Positions 1 through 7,891 of a stretch of 64,000 nucleotides of DNA are shown piece after piece. The position numbers were made by a program, and so were the translations under genes. The notes beneath the pieces were generated by a model, which ran no database searches, was not told where the DNA came from, and was given only the letters and a program-made list of their open reading frames with translations. Within the stretch, counting starts at the first letter, position 1; each line of letters begins with the position of its first letter. Source of the stretch: Lujinxingia litoralis (GTDB taxonomy: Bacteria; Myxococcota_A; Bradymonadia; Bradymonadales; Bradymonadaceae); the NCBI RefSeq assembly GCF_003260125.1, contig NZ_QHKO01000003.1, positions 434,845 through 498,844 on the forward strand. The letters are read 5' to 3'.

Positions 1-1
1 G

Positions 2-562
2 GCTTTCTTGAGCTCGGTGGTCGGTCTGCTAAGCGCGCTGCATCACCTGGAGCCGGGCCCCCTGATGCGTGCCGGGCTTCGCCGGCAGGGCCCGGAGCAA
101 GAGCGTAAGCATCTGCACTCTCAGCTCTTGCGGGTGCTCCCGATGCTTAAGCCTTCGCAAGCGCTGCGGGAGCGCTGGGAGCGCTGGCTGGCCGATGACA
201 CCCTGTGGGCCTGGGAACCGGTCCCGGTTCATGGAGATCTCCACCCGGGGCATCTCTTGCTCGATGAGCAGGCCCGGGTTGTGGGTGTGATCGACTGGTC
301 GGAGGTTCATCTGGGAGATCCCGCCATCGATCTCGTCTTTTTGGTCGATAGGTTTGGCCCGCAGGTGCTTGTCGATGTGCTGGAGCGTCTGGACGATGCC
401 GGCGCAGCAGGAGGCCCCCGGCTGGAAGTCCGCTGCCGGGAGCGTGGGGCGTTTCAGGCGGTGATCGTCGCCGATTGGGCGCTGACCCACGGGCATGAGT
501 TGGCCCGGGCGTATGCGTTTAGCCTGGTGGAGGCGGCAGAGTCCCAGATGTCTGAGACCTGA
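2..562 (+). CDS. Phosphotransferase, APH/choline kinase-like family (5' partial)
   Basis: The reading frame is open to the left window edge, so the N-terminal lobe lies outside. The visible part has the catalytic loop HGDLHPGHLL, followed about 20 residues later by GVIDWSEVHLGDPAIDL. This is the Brenner-type motif plus metal-binding Asp of aminoglycoside/macrolide phosphotransferase-like kinases, which move the gamma-phosphate of ATP to a small hydroxylated substrate. The substrate cannot be read from the sequence; many members are housekeeping kinases rather than resistance genes. A strong GC-rich hairpin follows the stop. It is transcribed towards the leftward tail cluster and is probably ordinary host DNA flanking it. 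Confidence 0.8.
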   Translation, partial: AFLSSVVGLLSALHHLEPGPLMRAGLRRQGPEQERKHLHSQLLRVLPMLKPSQALRERWERWLADDTLWAWEPVPVHGDLHPGHLLLDEQARVVGVIDWSEVHLGDPAIDLVFLVDRFGPQVLVDVLERLDDAGAAGGPRLEVRCRERGAFQAVIVADWALTHGHELARAYAFSLVEAAESQMSET

Positions 563-583
563 GTCCGGGAGCAAGCCGGTCAC

Positions 584-625
584 CCCCGGCCCCGACGGCG
601 ACCGGAGTCGCCGCCGGGGCCGGGG
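584..625. terminator. Long GC-rich hairpin after the phosphotransferase gene
   Basis: An 11-bp stem (584-594 with 615-625), one A/C mismatch and a further 7-bp stem close on a CGGA tetraloop. It begins 22 bases after the stop codon. No U-tract follows, so it may be a transcript-stabilising hairpin or a weak terminator rather than a canonical intrinsic terminator. Confidence 0.45.
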
Positions 626-673
626 AGTTCGGAACCCGCTGAGGGGGGAGTCCCAGCCAGAGGGGGCTCAGAC

Positions 674-975
674 CTCTCCGGCTGGCAGTTCATCACCCGT
701 TCGGGGGTAAGGGGGCCCCCCCGGGCTGGGACTCAGGTCCGAGGGTATGGGGTGTCGGTCCCCCCGGGCTGGGAGTCAGGTCGCAGCGTGGGGGGCGTTG
801 ACCCACCCGGGGTGGGGGTAGAGTCCCGCGGCGAGGGGTGATGCACCCCCGGAGGTGTGAGTCAACTCCGAGGGGTGGGGGGTAGGGGAGCGTCCGAGCT
901 GGGAGTCGGGTCGCAGCCGATGGGGTCGAAGACCCCTGTGGGTGGGAGTGACCCCTCGGGGCTGCGTTCGGGAGC
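674..975. repeat. Degenerate 43-bp tandem repeat array
   Basis: Successive units start at 717, 760, 803, 846, 890 and 933, each 43 bp, with one single-base insertion before the 890 unit. A weaker copy occupies about 674-716. The units share a C-run, GGGCTGGG, a GAGTCAGGTC-like core and a G-run, and the first two (717-759, 760-802) are most alike. Because 43 is not a multiple of three, and the copies are very G-rich on the plus strand, the array is unlikely to be coding. It fills the 475-bp gap (563-1036) between the phosphotransferase stop and the leftward metallophosphoesterase stop. Confidence 0.8.
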
Positions 976-1036
976 GCGGAGGTTGGGAGGGGGCAGGGGG
1001 ACAGGAGACGCGACGCTCCGGCGAGTTGGGAGGAGT

Positions 1037-1858
1037 TCAGGACGACGAGGCGGAGGGGTAGGGAGGAAGGAGGGCCTGGTTGAGATGGACCCAGGAGGAG
1101 AGCCACCGCCCGGCGTCGTACCAGAGATGGCGATAGCGCAACGAGCGGGTCGAAGCGTCCGCTGCATACACGCGTCGGATGCCCCAGACCTCTGACCAGG
1201 CGGCAGCCTGATGCAGATGACCGCAGAGCAGCACGTCGCAGCGGCTTGAGAGCAGGTGCAAGAGGGCGTCGGCGTCTTTGAGCCGCAGGCTGGGATCGTC
1301 GCTCATCGGGTGATGGTGAAGCGCCACGATCACCTGGTCGCCCCGCTCGCTGGCGGATTGACAGGCGAGTGCGAGGGCCATGCGCTGAGGGTAGCCGAGT
1401 TGGCCTGTGGCGAGTTTGTTGTGGCCCTGGTTGGAGTCGCAGAGAATCAGGGAGAGGCTGGCTGCGCGGTAGACTCGCGGCCAGCTCAGCTCCGGCGGCG
1501 GTGCGCCGGCACTTTGCGCCAGCCACTGCAGTGCCATCGTCCGGTAGCGCTCACGTCCGACCAGTCCCATCCAGGCCACGTCGTGGTTGCCCGGGCAGGC
1601 CACCACCGGGATGTTTGCGGCGCGAAGTGGCCGGAGCAGCGTCTCGGCCTGAGTCCAGAGCCCGGGGTCGGGCGTATCGATGATATCGCCGGTGAGCACG
1701 ACGAGGGTGGGGGTGTTGCGAAAGCGCCAGGCGATGTGGTCCACCAGGCGTTGGGCGTTTCGCAGCGTGGTGGCATCGCGCAGGTGGAGGTCGCTGAGGT
1801 GGATCACATTCGGCGGCGAATCTCCGGGCAGAGCAAGTCTGAGTGTGGAAGAGGTCAT
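1037..1858 (-). CDS. Calcineurin-like metallophosphoesterase
   Basis: 273 residues with the full metallophosphoesterase motif set: SDLHLRD near the N-terminus, GDIIDT, GNHDVA, HHHPMSD and GHLHQ, which bind two metal ions. These enzymes hydrolyse phosphomono- or diesters; the substrate is unknown. The ATG at 1858 overlaps the stop of the coiled-coil gene (ATGA, 1855-1858) and is preceded by GGGAGGA. This start is chosen over the in-frame one at 1870, which lies further inside the upstream gene. The coupling makes it the last cistron of the tail/lysis operon. No signal peptide is visible. A cyclic-nucleotide or DNA-processing role in producer cells would be speculation. Confidence 0.85.
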   Translation of the reverse strand: MTSSTLRLALPGDSPPNVIHLSDLHLRDATTLRNAQRLVDHIAWRFRNTPTLVVLTGDIIDTPDPGLWTQAETLLRPLRAANIPVVACPGNHDVAWMGLVGRERYRTMALQWLAQSAGAPPPELSWPRVYRAASLSLILCDSNQGHNKLATGQLGYPQRMALALACQSASERGDQVIVALHHHPMSDDPSLRLKDADALLHLLSSRCDVLLCGHLHQAAAWSEVWGIRRVYAADASTRSLRYRHLWYDAGRWLSSWVHLNQALLPPYPSASSS

Positions 1859-2196
1859 CGTTCCTCCCATTCGTTGCGCACCTCCAGGCGTCGCTGCCCT
1901 TCTTGGAGTTGGGCAACTTCGAGTTGCAGCCTGGCGATCTCGTCGTCCCGGGTATCCAGGGCTCGCTTGAGCACCAGGCGTTCGGCTTTGAGATGTTCCA
2001 GTTCATCCCGGACGCGTCGCAGTTCCTCGCGGGTTTCTCGCAGCTCTTCTCGCAGTTCGTCGCGGAGCGACTGGCCGGCCAGCAGTTCACTCTCGCGGTG
2101 CTTGCGCCAGGCGGCCATCACCGCGCCCCCCAGCGTGACCAGCGCTCCCAGCAGGGCGGTGCCCAGATGTGTGAACAGGCGTTCCCATTCCATCAT
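1855..2196 (-). CDS. Membrane-anchored coiled-coil protein, spanin-like
   Basis: 113 residues with a single N-terminal hydrophobic segment (about residues 8-30), followed by an almost continuous charged heptad region rich in Arg, Glu and Leu to the C-terminus. This matches the inner-membrane i-spanin (Rz) layout, with a short anchor and a long periplasmic coiled coil. Its place immediately after holin-like and endolysin genes supports a role in disrupting the outer membrane during lysis. No lipoprotein o-spanin partner was seen, so a unimolecular or unrelated function is possible. Adjacent ATG codons at 2196 and 2193 are both plausible; GGGAGG just upstream favours the second. Confidence 0.6.
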   Translation of the reverse strand: MMEWERLFTHLGTALLGALVTLGGAVMAAWRKHRESELLAGQSLRDELREELRETREELRRVRDELEHLKAERLVLKRALDTRDDEIARLQLEVAQLQEGQRRLEVRNEWEER

Positions 2197-2510
2197 CTCC
2201 CTCCCGAGATCCGGGGATCTCTGCCGCCCAGGGTTTGTTTACGGGCGCTATGTCCGGAGGCAGCCACCGCGCCGGCCCCGATGCCCATCATCACGGCCTC
2301 GGGGGGGCCGACCTGCGTCAGCCAGGGCAGATGAGGCGCGAGCAGCGGAAGTACCGCCGGTCCGGAGATGCCCCCCAGGAGCAGAGGCATCATGGGCAGG
2401 GCTCGGGCCCAGCCGGGGTGCTCGCGCACCCCGGGCATGCGCTGGATGGCCTCGATCACCGCAAAAATCGCGGTGGACCATCCTGTGAAGATCATCAACG
2501 CGCTATCCAT
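2193..2510 (-). CDS. Small membrane protein, holin-like
   Basis: 105 residues with hydrophobic segments at about residues 4-20, 38-60 and 70-86 and a basic C-terminal tail, the general layout of phage holins that permeabilise the inner membrane for endolysin access. There is no sequence signature beyond topology and position. It starts with TGATG overlap on the endolysin stop and has GAGGAGG as ribosome site. It overlaps the downstream coiled-coil gene by four bases. Confidence 0.6.
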   Translation of the reverse strand: MDSALMIFTGWSTAIFAVIEAIQRMPGVREHPGWARALPMMPLLLGGISGPAVLPLLAPHLPWLTQVGPPEAVMMGIGAGAVAASGHSARKQTLGGRDPRISGGR

Positions 2511-3154
2511 CAGCAGACCTCCTCAATGTGTTCGGGGCGAAGTCGGTAGATGCGTCGCACATCGCGCAGGGGGCGTTTGCCCCGAATCACGCCGCGTCCC
2601 ATCTCTTTATCCGGCCCGAGGGGGCCCACCGCGTTGGCCTCCACGGTGTGAACCGTGTCGCCGGCGGCGTGGTGGACGATGGCGAAGTGGTCGCCGTAGG
2701 GCCGGGGGGCGCGAGAGCGGGTGCGCAGGGTGATGATGTCGCCGGGGTGCAGGGCGGCCTCACCAGGCTCGAGCGGAGGAGGGGCGGCGACGCCGGCGCG
2801 GGCCCAGTGCCGGGCGCTCTGGGCCCGGAAGGTCGAGGGCAGCACCAGCTCGGCGATGCCTGGCCGCAGACGCACCGGCACGCAGCGCTCCGGTTCCAGG
2901 TGGTGGCCCAGGTGCAGGCCACAAAAGGCCACGAAGAGGCCGCAGTACTCCAGGTGCGGCGAGGCGCGGCGGAGGTCTTCGTCGAAGGCGCCACCGGCGT
3001 GTTGATCGAGGTGCCACTGCCAGCCGCAGTCGCGGAAGTAGCGGCTGATGCGCGTGGCGTCGCGGCGGCACTCCACGCCGCGCTCCCACTCGGAGAGCGC
3101 GGCAGAAAGCAGAGCGCGGCGAAGCCGCGCGCCTTCGGTGGGGATAAGGGGCAT
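2510..3154 (-). CDS. Putative CHAP/NlpC-like endolysin
   Basis: 214 residues. A Cys in EYCGLFVAFCGLHLG (middle third) and a His in PYGDHFAIVHH with a trailing EANAVG fit the Cys-His layout of CHAP/NlpC-P60 peptidoglycan hydrolases, which cut peptide bonds or the amide bond in murein. No signal peptide is seen, consistent with holin-dependent export. The ATG at 3154 has GGAGG nearby; the frame is open further upstream, but that stretch overlaps an intrinsic terminator. It is the first gene after that terminator, so the lysis cassette may have its own expression level. Confidence 0.65.
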   Translation of the reverse strand: MPLIPTEGARLRRALLSAALSEWERGVECRRDATRISRYFRDCGWQWHLDQHAGGAFDEDLRRASPHLEYCGLFVAFCGLHLGHHLEPERCVPVRLRPGIAELVLPSTFRAQSARHWARAGVAAPPPLEPGEAALHPGDIITLRTRSRAPRPYGDHFAIVHHAAGDTVHTVEANAVGPLGPDKEMGRGVIRGKRPLRDVRRIYRLRPEHIEEVC

Positions 3155-3182
3155 GATCGCCTCCGAAAGGGTGCAAGAAATG

Positions 3183-3205
3183 AAAAAGCCCCGCCGAAGC
3201 GGGGC
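3183..3205 (-). terminator. Intrinsic terminator between fibre genes and lysis cassette
   Basis: Read leftwards, a 7-bp GCCCCGC/GCGGGGC stem with a TTCG loop is followed by TTTTT. It sits between the LamG-like fibre gene stop (3240) and the endolysin start (3154). Confidence 0.75.
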
Positions 3206-3239
3206 GAGGAGAGGGTGGGGGGATGTGGGGATCGCCGGG

Positions 3240-4016
3240 CTAGATGCCCCAGTCGGCGGCCAGCTCTGCACGCACGTGTGCCAGCTCCGCCGGGGTCAGT
3301 GCGCGGTTGAAGAAGAGCAGGTCGTGTACGAGCCCGCCGAAGAGCCGACCCAGCAGGCCAGGCTCGTCACGTGGCGCAAATAGGGTGTTGTGCGGGCTCA
3401 CCTGCGCTACCATGGTCGATTGCTGAACGCCCGCCTTGATACCGCTCGTATCGGACACGACAGACACGATGGAGTACCCAGAAGACCACACCCCAGACAC
3501 CGATCTGCTGATCGCGTACCCATAGAGCTGTAGCGCATCATCGGGATATGTGGTCAAACCCCATCTGCCCGTATCAAGAGTCGCAATGTCGCCCCAGACG
3601 GCCAACTGCCTTACGCCATCCTGAGACTGCTTGTTCACCAGTGCGACGACCGTGACTCCTACCAGAGGGTCGCTAACAGCCTCAGCCGGGATCTGCATCG
3701 CGGACCTTTGCTCCGCCGAGAACAACACCCCTTGAGCGCTAAATTCATAGGTCGGACTCACCTGATACTCGTCTGGAGCGAGCGTCATCATGTCGACCAG
3801 TGATGGCAACTGACCCGACGTGTCGCCCCACTCCGCCACCGGCGCGCCATCGGCCAGACTTAGCGTGCGCGCGTCGTAGCGGGCAAGGCCACCGGCGATG
3901 TTAAAAAAGTGGTCTACGTCCACATCCGGTCTCCTTCGCGGCGGTGAACGAACGACTGCCTGAGCGAAGAGCCCCGAGGTGCCGGGGCTGACGATGGCGT
4001 CACAATACAGGTTCAT
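3240..4016 (-). CDS. LamG/concanavalin-like tail fibre protein
   Basis: 258 residues. The C-terminal stretch LLFFNRALTPAELAHV followed by AADWGI is the characteristic closing strand-helix of LamG/ConA-like jelly-roll domains, often used for carbohydrate recognition in tail fibres. The central region is Ser/Val/Gly rich and beta-prone. The ATG at 4016 forms an ATGA overlap with the preceding gene. It is likely part of the receptor-binding apparatus that sets target range. GC content is lower in its middle than in flanking genes, as expected for exchanged receptor-binding sequence. Confidence 0.65.
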   Translation of the reverse strand: MNLYCDAIVSPGTSGLFAQAVVRSPPRRRPDVDVDHFFNIAGGLARYDARTLSLADGAPVAEWGDTSGQLPSLVDMMTLAPDEYQVSPTYEFSAQGVLFSAEQRSAMQIPAEAVSDPLVGVTVVALVNKQSQDGVRQLAVWGDIATLDTGRWGLTTYPDDALQLYGYAISRSVSGVWSSGYSIVSVVSDTSGIKAGVQQSTMVAQVSPHNTLFAPRDEPGLLGRLFGGLVHDLLFFNRALTPAELAHVRAELAADWGI

Positions 4017-4675
4017 TCCAGCACCCCCGGGCCCACGGCGACATGGACCAGGCCATCGGCGTCGGCGATTTCGATGTAGAGCCGGTCGAAGCCCGCCGTG
4101 TCCACGCGTTCCACCATGCCCCGGTGGTCCAGCATGAACTCGCCGCGTGAGGCCTGCACCCAGGCTGATGGTTTGGCGGCGTTGGCGATGCCGCCAGGAA
4201 GCAGCCAGACGCGCGCGGTGCATTCGGTGGCGTCGGCGTGGACCGTGATATCCCCGTAGGTTGACGTCGTCGTGATCATGAAGTCTTCGGGGCCGAGCCC
4301 GCGCACGATGACCTCTCGGGCGTCGGCGTCGTATGTGGCCTGCACCAGAGGCTGCAAATTCACATCGGCGTTGATGCCTTCTGCGAGCTTACTCAGGGTC
4401 GTTGCTTCATTGTTGTAGGCCCCCTGGTCCACGTCGATGCCATTGATGGTAGCCGTGTAGAGAGCGCTCTTCGAGAAGCTTAACCTGATGCGAGCTGTTC
4501 GATAGTGCGCTTCCTCGCGGGGCGCCACATACACCAGCGTCTTCATCGCGCCGCTCAGTGGTACGCCGGCCGAGAGCGCGGCAGGGGGGCCATATGTGGT
4601 GGATTGCGAGCGCCATTCGGGCCGGCGACCGGCGCCGAGTACGCCCAGGCGGTTGAGGGTTTCAAAGAGTCCCAT
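4013..4675 (-). CDS. Tail fibre-associated protein of unknown fold
   Basis: 220 residues, no family recognised. It starts MGLFETLNRLG with GGAGA upstream of the ATG at 4675. The middle contains ATINGIDVDQGAYNNEATTLSKLAEGINAD-type sequence, resembling short adhesin or fibre modules that carry Asn/Asp turns, followed by a beta-rich C-terminus. It lies between an intrinsic terminator and the LamG-like gene, which it overlaps by four bases, so the two probably form a receptor-binding unit. Fibre chaperone or second fibre are alternatives. Confidence 0.5.
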   Translation of the reverse strand: MGLFETLNRLGVLGAGRRPEWRSQSTTYGPPAALSAGVPLSGAMKTLVYVAPREEAHYRTARIRLSFSKSALYTATINGIDVDQGAYNNEATTLSKLAEGINADVNLQPLVQATYDADAREVIVRGLGPEDFMITTTSTYGDITVHADATECTARVWLLPGGIANAAKPSAWVQASRGEFMLDHRGMVERVDTAGFDRLYIEIADADGLVHVAVGPGVLE

Positions 4676-4685
4676 GGTGTTCTCC

Positions 4686-4712
4686 AAAAAAAAGACCGCC
4701 CGGGGGCGGTCT
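4686..4712 (-). terminator. Intrinsic terminator after the main tail fibre gene
   Basis: Read leftwards, an 8-bp AGACCGCC/GGCGGTCT stem with a 4-base loop runs directly into an eight-T tract. It follows the fibre gene stop at 4719. Confidence 0.8.
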
Positions 4713-4718
4713 GGCGTT

Positions 4719-5591
4719 TTAGTCGAATCCGTAAGAGGAGTAGAGCGCAAGGATGAATGGAGCGTTTCTAGACGTTCCACTGCTGCTTGTTATTTCAATG
4801 TAAATGGTGGTCTCGTCGTCAGACGGGTTAATGATGGAACGATACGTTGCAAAGTGGTCGCTTTGTGAAGAGAAATTCATTTGTGGAGTGATTTGGATGA
4901 AAGGGAAAGTGATTTGTGTTGGGATTTTTACAATGTAGTGCCCTTGCGATGTTCGATCTACGTGGCTAACGCGCGACGTTGGAGTTAAGCTGAAAAAGCC
5001 TTGTCCATCCTCATGAACAAGGATGAGTACCTTGGGTGTGTTGCTTCCTTCAATCTGTTCGGTCGCATATAGGTTCCCGATGAGGTTCATGTTTACCTTC
5101 CCGTCGGAAGAGAAGGTGCTTATGTTTAAAGAGGCTGAGTTGGAGGTGGGATCAATGTCGGACGCGTAAATGTCTACAACCTTTGACATGTTGCTAATGA
5201 GTCCAATGTTTTTTGTCTGGATCTCATCGGAAATGAAGCGCGTAAAACTGGATGGGTTTATGTCAGTGCATCGATGGGTGATTTCATGAACTCGATCGAT
5301 AGAGTCTCTGTCAAGAGTGACTTTAAATTCCCCTCCTTCGCCCCAGTTGATATGCTCCTTAAGATTGACCTTCGGCGCACTCAACTCCCCGCTCCCCCCA
5401 TCATGCACATGGTTGTCGCTTTTGTTCGCCAACCACTTCACCCACCTCCCCACCGTCCTCCACATCCAGTTGATTTGTTGCGCCGCAGGCACAAAGCCAA
5501 AAGGAAAGCCCGACGGCCGCAACGCGTCGGGCTCGTCGACTTCGGCGCCGGGGTCTTCGGCCCACTCGATCTCTTCGGTTGGTCTGTTCAT
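4719..5591 (-). CDS. Tail fibre protein
   Basis: 290 residues. The N-terminus has the QQINWMWRTVGRWVKWL motif, common in the particle-attachment domain of phage tail fibres and collar-type proteins, and then NKSDNHVHDGG. The remaining two thirds is Ser/Thr/Asn/Ile rich and beta-prone, as in receptor-binding shafts and tips. Base composition changes sharply: the N-terminal quarter is as GC-rich as its neighbours, while 4719-5300 is markedly AT-rich. This supports recombinational replacement of the target-recognition part. It overlaps the upstream gene by four bases. Confidence 0.75.
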   Translation of the reverse strand: MNRPTEEIEWAEDPGAEVDEPDALRPSGFPFGFVPAAQQINWMWRTVGRWVKWLANKSDNHVHDGGSGELSAPKVNLKEHINWGEGGEFKVTLDRDSIDRVHEITHRCTDINPSSFTRFISDEIQTKNIGLISNMSKVVDIYASDIDPTSNSASLNISTFSSDGKVNMNLIGNLYATEQIEGSNTPKVLILVHEDGQGFFSLTPTSRVSHVDRTSQGHYIVKIPTQITFPFIQITPQMNFSSQSDHFATYRSIINPSDDETTIYIEITSSSGTSRNAPFILALYSSYGFD

Positions 5592-6142
5592 AGAATCCTC
5601 GCGTAGGCGCCGACGTTGAAGCCAGGGCCGGTATCAAAAGAAAAGGCGCCGGAAGGCGCCTCGATTAAGACAAGAGCAATGCCGGCGGGGCGAATGCTTT
5701 CGATGAAGGTGCGAATGTGCCGGCGTTGGGTGTCGCTTAAGGGCTCGGAGGGGGCTGCCACCAGGGCAAAGGCTCCCGCGGTCAGCGCAAATAAACGCAC
5801 GTGCTCGGCGCCGGTGATCAGGCGCCACAGTTCGATAAAGTCGTCGGCGACGCCCGAGACGTTGTTGGCGGTGATCCTGGCCTTGATGAAAGGGCGGTAG
5901 GAGTCGTCGCTTCGTTCCCGGCGAGGTTCGCCGACCACCTGCCCCCAGCGTTCCAGGGCCTGGCCCCGAGTGTGGTCGACGTTGTTGGTGAGCAGGGTGT
6001 CAAAGCCCAGGTCTTCGGTGTGCTGTGCCGAAGTTGCGAGCGCGTTGATGAGCGCCTGAATCCGGGGAGAGGTACGAAATTGGGCCAGGGTGATCGCCCG
6101 GGTGCGCTCGGGGTAATCTGGGATGTAGGTCAGTTCACTCAT
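5588..6142 (-). CDS. Tail protein, DUF2612/Mu gp48-like
   Basis: 184 residues. ALERWGQVVGEPRRERSDD, YRPFIKARI and NNVSGVADDFIELW follow the pattern of DUF2612 and Mu gp48-like baseplate proteins (Q-x-LE, lG-x-vG-x-xR, sDd-x-YR, N-x-S). These sit at the baseplate periphery and connect fibres to J-type wedge proteins. The ATG at 6142 overlaps the gp25/W stop, and its end overlaps the fibre start, so W, this protein and the fibre are translationally coupled. Confidence 0.75.
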   Translation of the reverse strand: MSELTYIPDYPERTRAITLAQFRTSPRIQALINALATSAQHTEDLGFDTLLTNNVDHTRGQALERWGQVVGEPRRERSDDSYRPFIKARITANNVSGVADDFIELWRLITGAEHVRLFALTAGAFALVAAPSEPLSDTQRRHIRTFIESIRPAGIALVLIEAPSGAFSFDTGPGFNVGAYARIL

Positions 6143-6543
6143 AGGGGGGCTCCACTGTGAGAGAGGTTCAGTGCCACGGTGGGAGAGGTGTTGCCCGAGG
6201 TGGCGACCTCCACGCTCAGGTCGAGCGCGGCTCCCTCCTCCAGGCGCACTTCGCCGGAGAGCCGAATGGTGTCGTCGACTTGCTCCGCGCGCAGGGCCCT
6301 GACCTCGAGAATGCCCGGGATGGATGCGATGTCGTCTCGCACCCGGGCGGCCATGGCCTCCAGCGGTGGCGAGCGTTGGGAGCGCCATCGCAAGAAGGGC
6401 AGGCCGGCGCGACGATCCAGGAGCCACTCGCCGCGAAAGGTGCTCAGGCGCATGCGGATGCGCTGGGCGATGAGCTCGGGGCCCTCAATCAAGCGCGTGT
6501 GCTCGGGGAGATCCCCGTCGACGAGTTGAACGTCGGTAAACAT
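6139..6543 (-). CDS. Baseplate wedge protein, gp25/W-like (Mu gp46-like)
   Basis: 134 residues. An N-terminal region, then QRIRMRLSTFRGEWLLD and RAGLPFL, match the gp25-like/DUF2634 wedge core (R-x-x-L-x-T-x-x-GEW-x-x-D-x-x-x-G-x-P). The SIPGILEVRAL segment is also typical. gp25-like proteins form the inner baseplate ring and nucleate sheath assembly. The ribosome site is AGGAGG before the ATG at 6543. It is placed correctly after J, with a terminator-like hairpin separating the two. Confidence 0.85.
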   Translation of the reverse strand: MFTDVQLVDGDLPEHTRLIEGPELIAQRIRMRLSTFRGEWLLDRRAGLPFLRWRSQRSPPLEAMAARVRDDIASIPGILEVRALRAEQVDDTIRLSGEVRLEEGAALDLSVEVATSGNTSPTVALNLSHSGAPL

Positions 6544-6555
6544 GGTGTCCTCCTG

Positions 6556-6587
6556 AAAAGCCGAGGGCCCCGTAGCGGGGCCCTCGG
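6556..6587 (-). terminator. Terminator-like hairpin between J and gp25/W genes
   Basis: An 11-bp perfect stem (6561-6571 with 6577-6587) with a 5-base loop; read leftwards it is followed by CTTTT. It lies 45 bases after the J stop and just before the W ribosome site. The short T-tract suggests partial termination or RNA-end protection. Confidence 0.6.
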
Positions 6588-6631
6588 ATCGATATGGGGT
6601 GTGCAGGCTCCAGACGTCACCGACGCGCCCA

Positions 6632-7819
6632 CTATCCCTGCAGGATGGTGGGCACGCCGGTGGTGGCGACCTGATAGGGTTCGACGTCCACGTCGGCGTC
6701 CACCCCGTCGAAGAGCACCTCCACGCCGGTGACGCCGTCGAGCTTCGCCAGAGCCACGATCAGCGGTAGACGGTGCACCGTCTCGCCCACGCGCAACGCA
6801 CGGAAGTGGGCCTGGATGATGTTGGTGGTGGCGTCCACGACAACGCTGGTCAGGTTAACCCCGGTGAGCGTCACGATGACGTCGACGGGGACCGCTTCGC
6901 TGTAGCTCCATTGCACGACGTTCTGTGCGCCGTCGGCGGTGGTCACCGCCCAGGATTCGTCGTTGCCGGCGGTGCGTACCCCGGCGCTGAGGGTGGTGTA
7001 GAGCACCTCGGCCACCTCGCGCTTCTGGTCGGCGTCCTGCAGTGAGCCATCCGAGTTTTTGCCATAGATGTACACCACCACCGTGTGGGGTGGTGCCGTG
7101 ACTCCGGCGATGGTTTTGGTGCTGTTGGATGGGTTGTCGAACACCTCGGCGCTTTTTACGAAGTCGAGCGCGAGCAATTTGCCGCGGATGGCGGCGCAGC
7201 TCGATCCGCCCTGCACCTGGAGCGAGAGCTTGCGGCGCTGACGCAGCTCGGAGTCGGTCTCTCGTTCACGCCCGGCGGTAGCTTTCTGGGGGTTGGTCAC
7301 GCTGAGCCAGCCGGCGACCGGGGTGATGATCTTTGTGATGGTTTCGGCGTCTGCGTTGATGTTGCCCACCTCTTCGGAGTGGGCGTCGACCTGCGCTTTG
7401 CCCTGCCCCTCCTGCTCGATGAGGGTGACGGCCTGGTCGGTGATCCAGCGCTGGCGCGCGTTGTCTTCGACATGTTGGCCGGCGGGTACCGTGACGCCCA
7501 CATCGCCGGTGAGCTCCAGGGTGACGGTGGACGCGCGCGCCGGGATGCGGGTGACGTAGGTCAGGGCGCAGAGTTTATCGAGATGCACTCCCGAGGCACT
7601 TTCCGGGTCCTGCGCGTCGTAAACGGCATGCAGAAGCTGCGCGTTCTGGTCGAGCTGCTGGGCCATCAACGCGGTGATGTTGCCCAGGAAGGTGTCGCGT
7701 CCCCAGTCGAGTTGAAGGCCGGTCTCTGCCTCGTACTGGTCGCGAATCAAGGTGAGGTAGTCGGCGAAGCGAGGGACTTCGAGGCCCTGATCGCTCAGGC
7801 CCCAGGGGTGGTCAGCCAT
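6632..7819 (-). CDS. Baseplate J-like protein
   Basis: 395 residues. The N-terminus GLSDQGLEVPRFADYL, DTFLGNITALMAQQLDQ and LDKLCALTYVTRIPA are typical of the J/gp47 family. ASTVTLELTG and VTVPAGQHV mark the first beta domain, and GRERETDSELRQRR is the strongly conserved family signature. J-like proteins form the wedge ring linking the hub to peripheral fibres. GGAG precedes the ATG. Length is normal for the family. Confidence 0.92.
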   Translation of the reverse strand: MADHPWGLSDQGLEVPRFADYLTLIRDQYEAETGLQLDWGRDTFLGNITALMAQQLDQNAQLLHAVYDAQDPESASGVHLDKLCALTYVTRIPARASTVTLELTGDVGVTVPAGQHVEDNARQRWITDQAVTLIEQEGQGKAQVDAHSEEVGNINADAETITKIITPVAGWLSVTNPQKATAGRERETDSELRQRRKLSLQVQGGSSCAAIRGKLLALDFVKSAEVFDNPSNSTKTIAGVTAPPHTVVVYIYGKNSDGSLQDADQKREVAEVLYTTLSAGVRTAGNDESWAVTTADGAQNVVQWSYSEAVPVDVIVTLTGVNLTSVVVDATTNIIQAHFRALRVGETVHRLPLIVALAKLDGVTGVEVLFDGVDADVDVEPYQVATTGVPTILQG

Positions 7820-7891
7820 GGTGGACTCCGTATCTATGAAAAAGGCTCGCTGTGAGAGCGCCTGAATGATTGGGAAAGGGGGATACAGCGC

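Noticed and set aside
563..1036. Possible attachment-site copy of the tRNA-Gly 3' end
   Set aside because: No match to the tRNA T-arm or acceptor sequence was found; only short GGTGATG similarities inside the 43-bp repeats.
5632..5662. GGCGCC-GGAA-GGCGCC hairpin with T-rich tail on the minus strand
   Set aside because: It lies inside the coding end of the DUF2612-like gene and encodes conserved protein sequence, so a terminator role is unlikely.
7838..7860. Possible terminator between the 88-residue gene and J
   Set aside because: A T-tract is present, but only four contiguous base pairs form.
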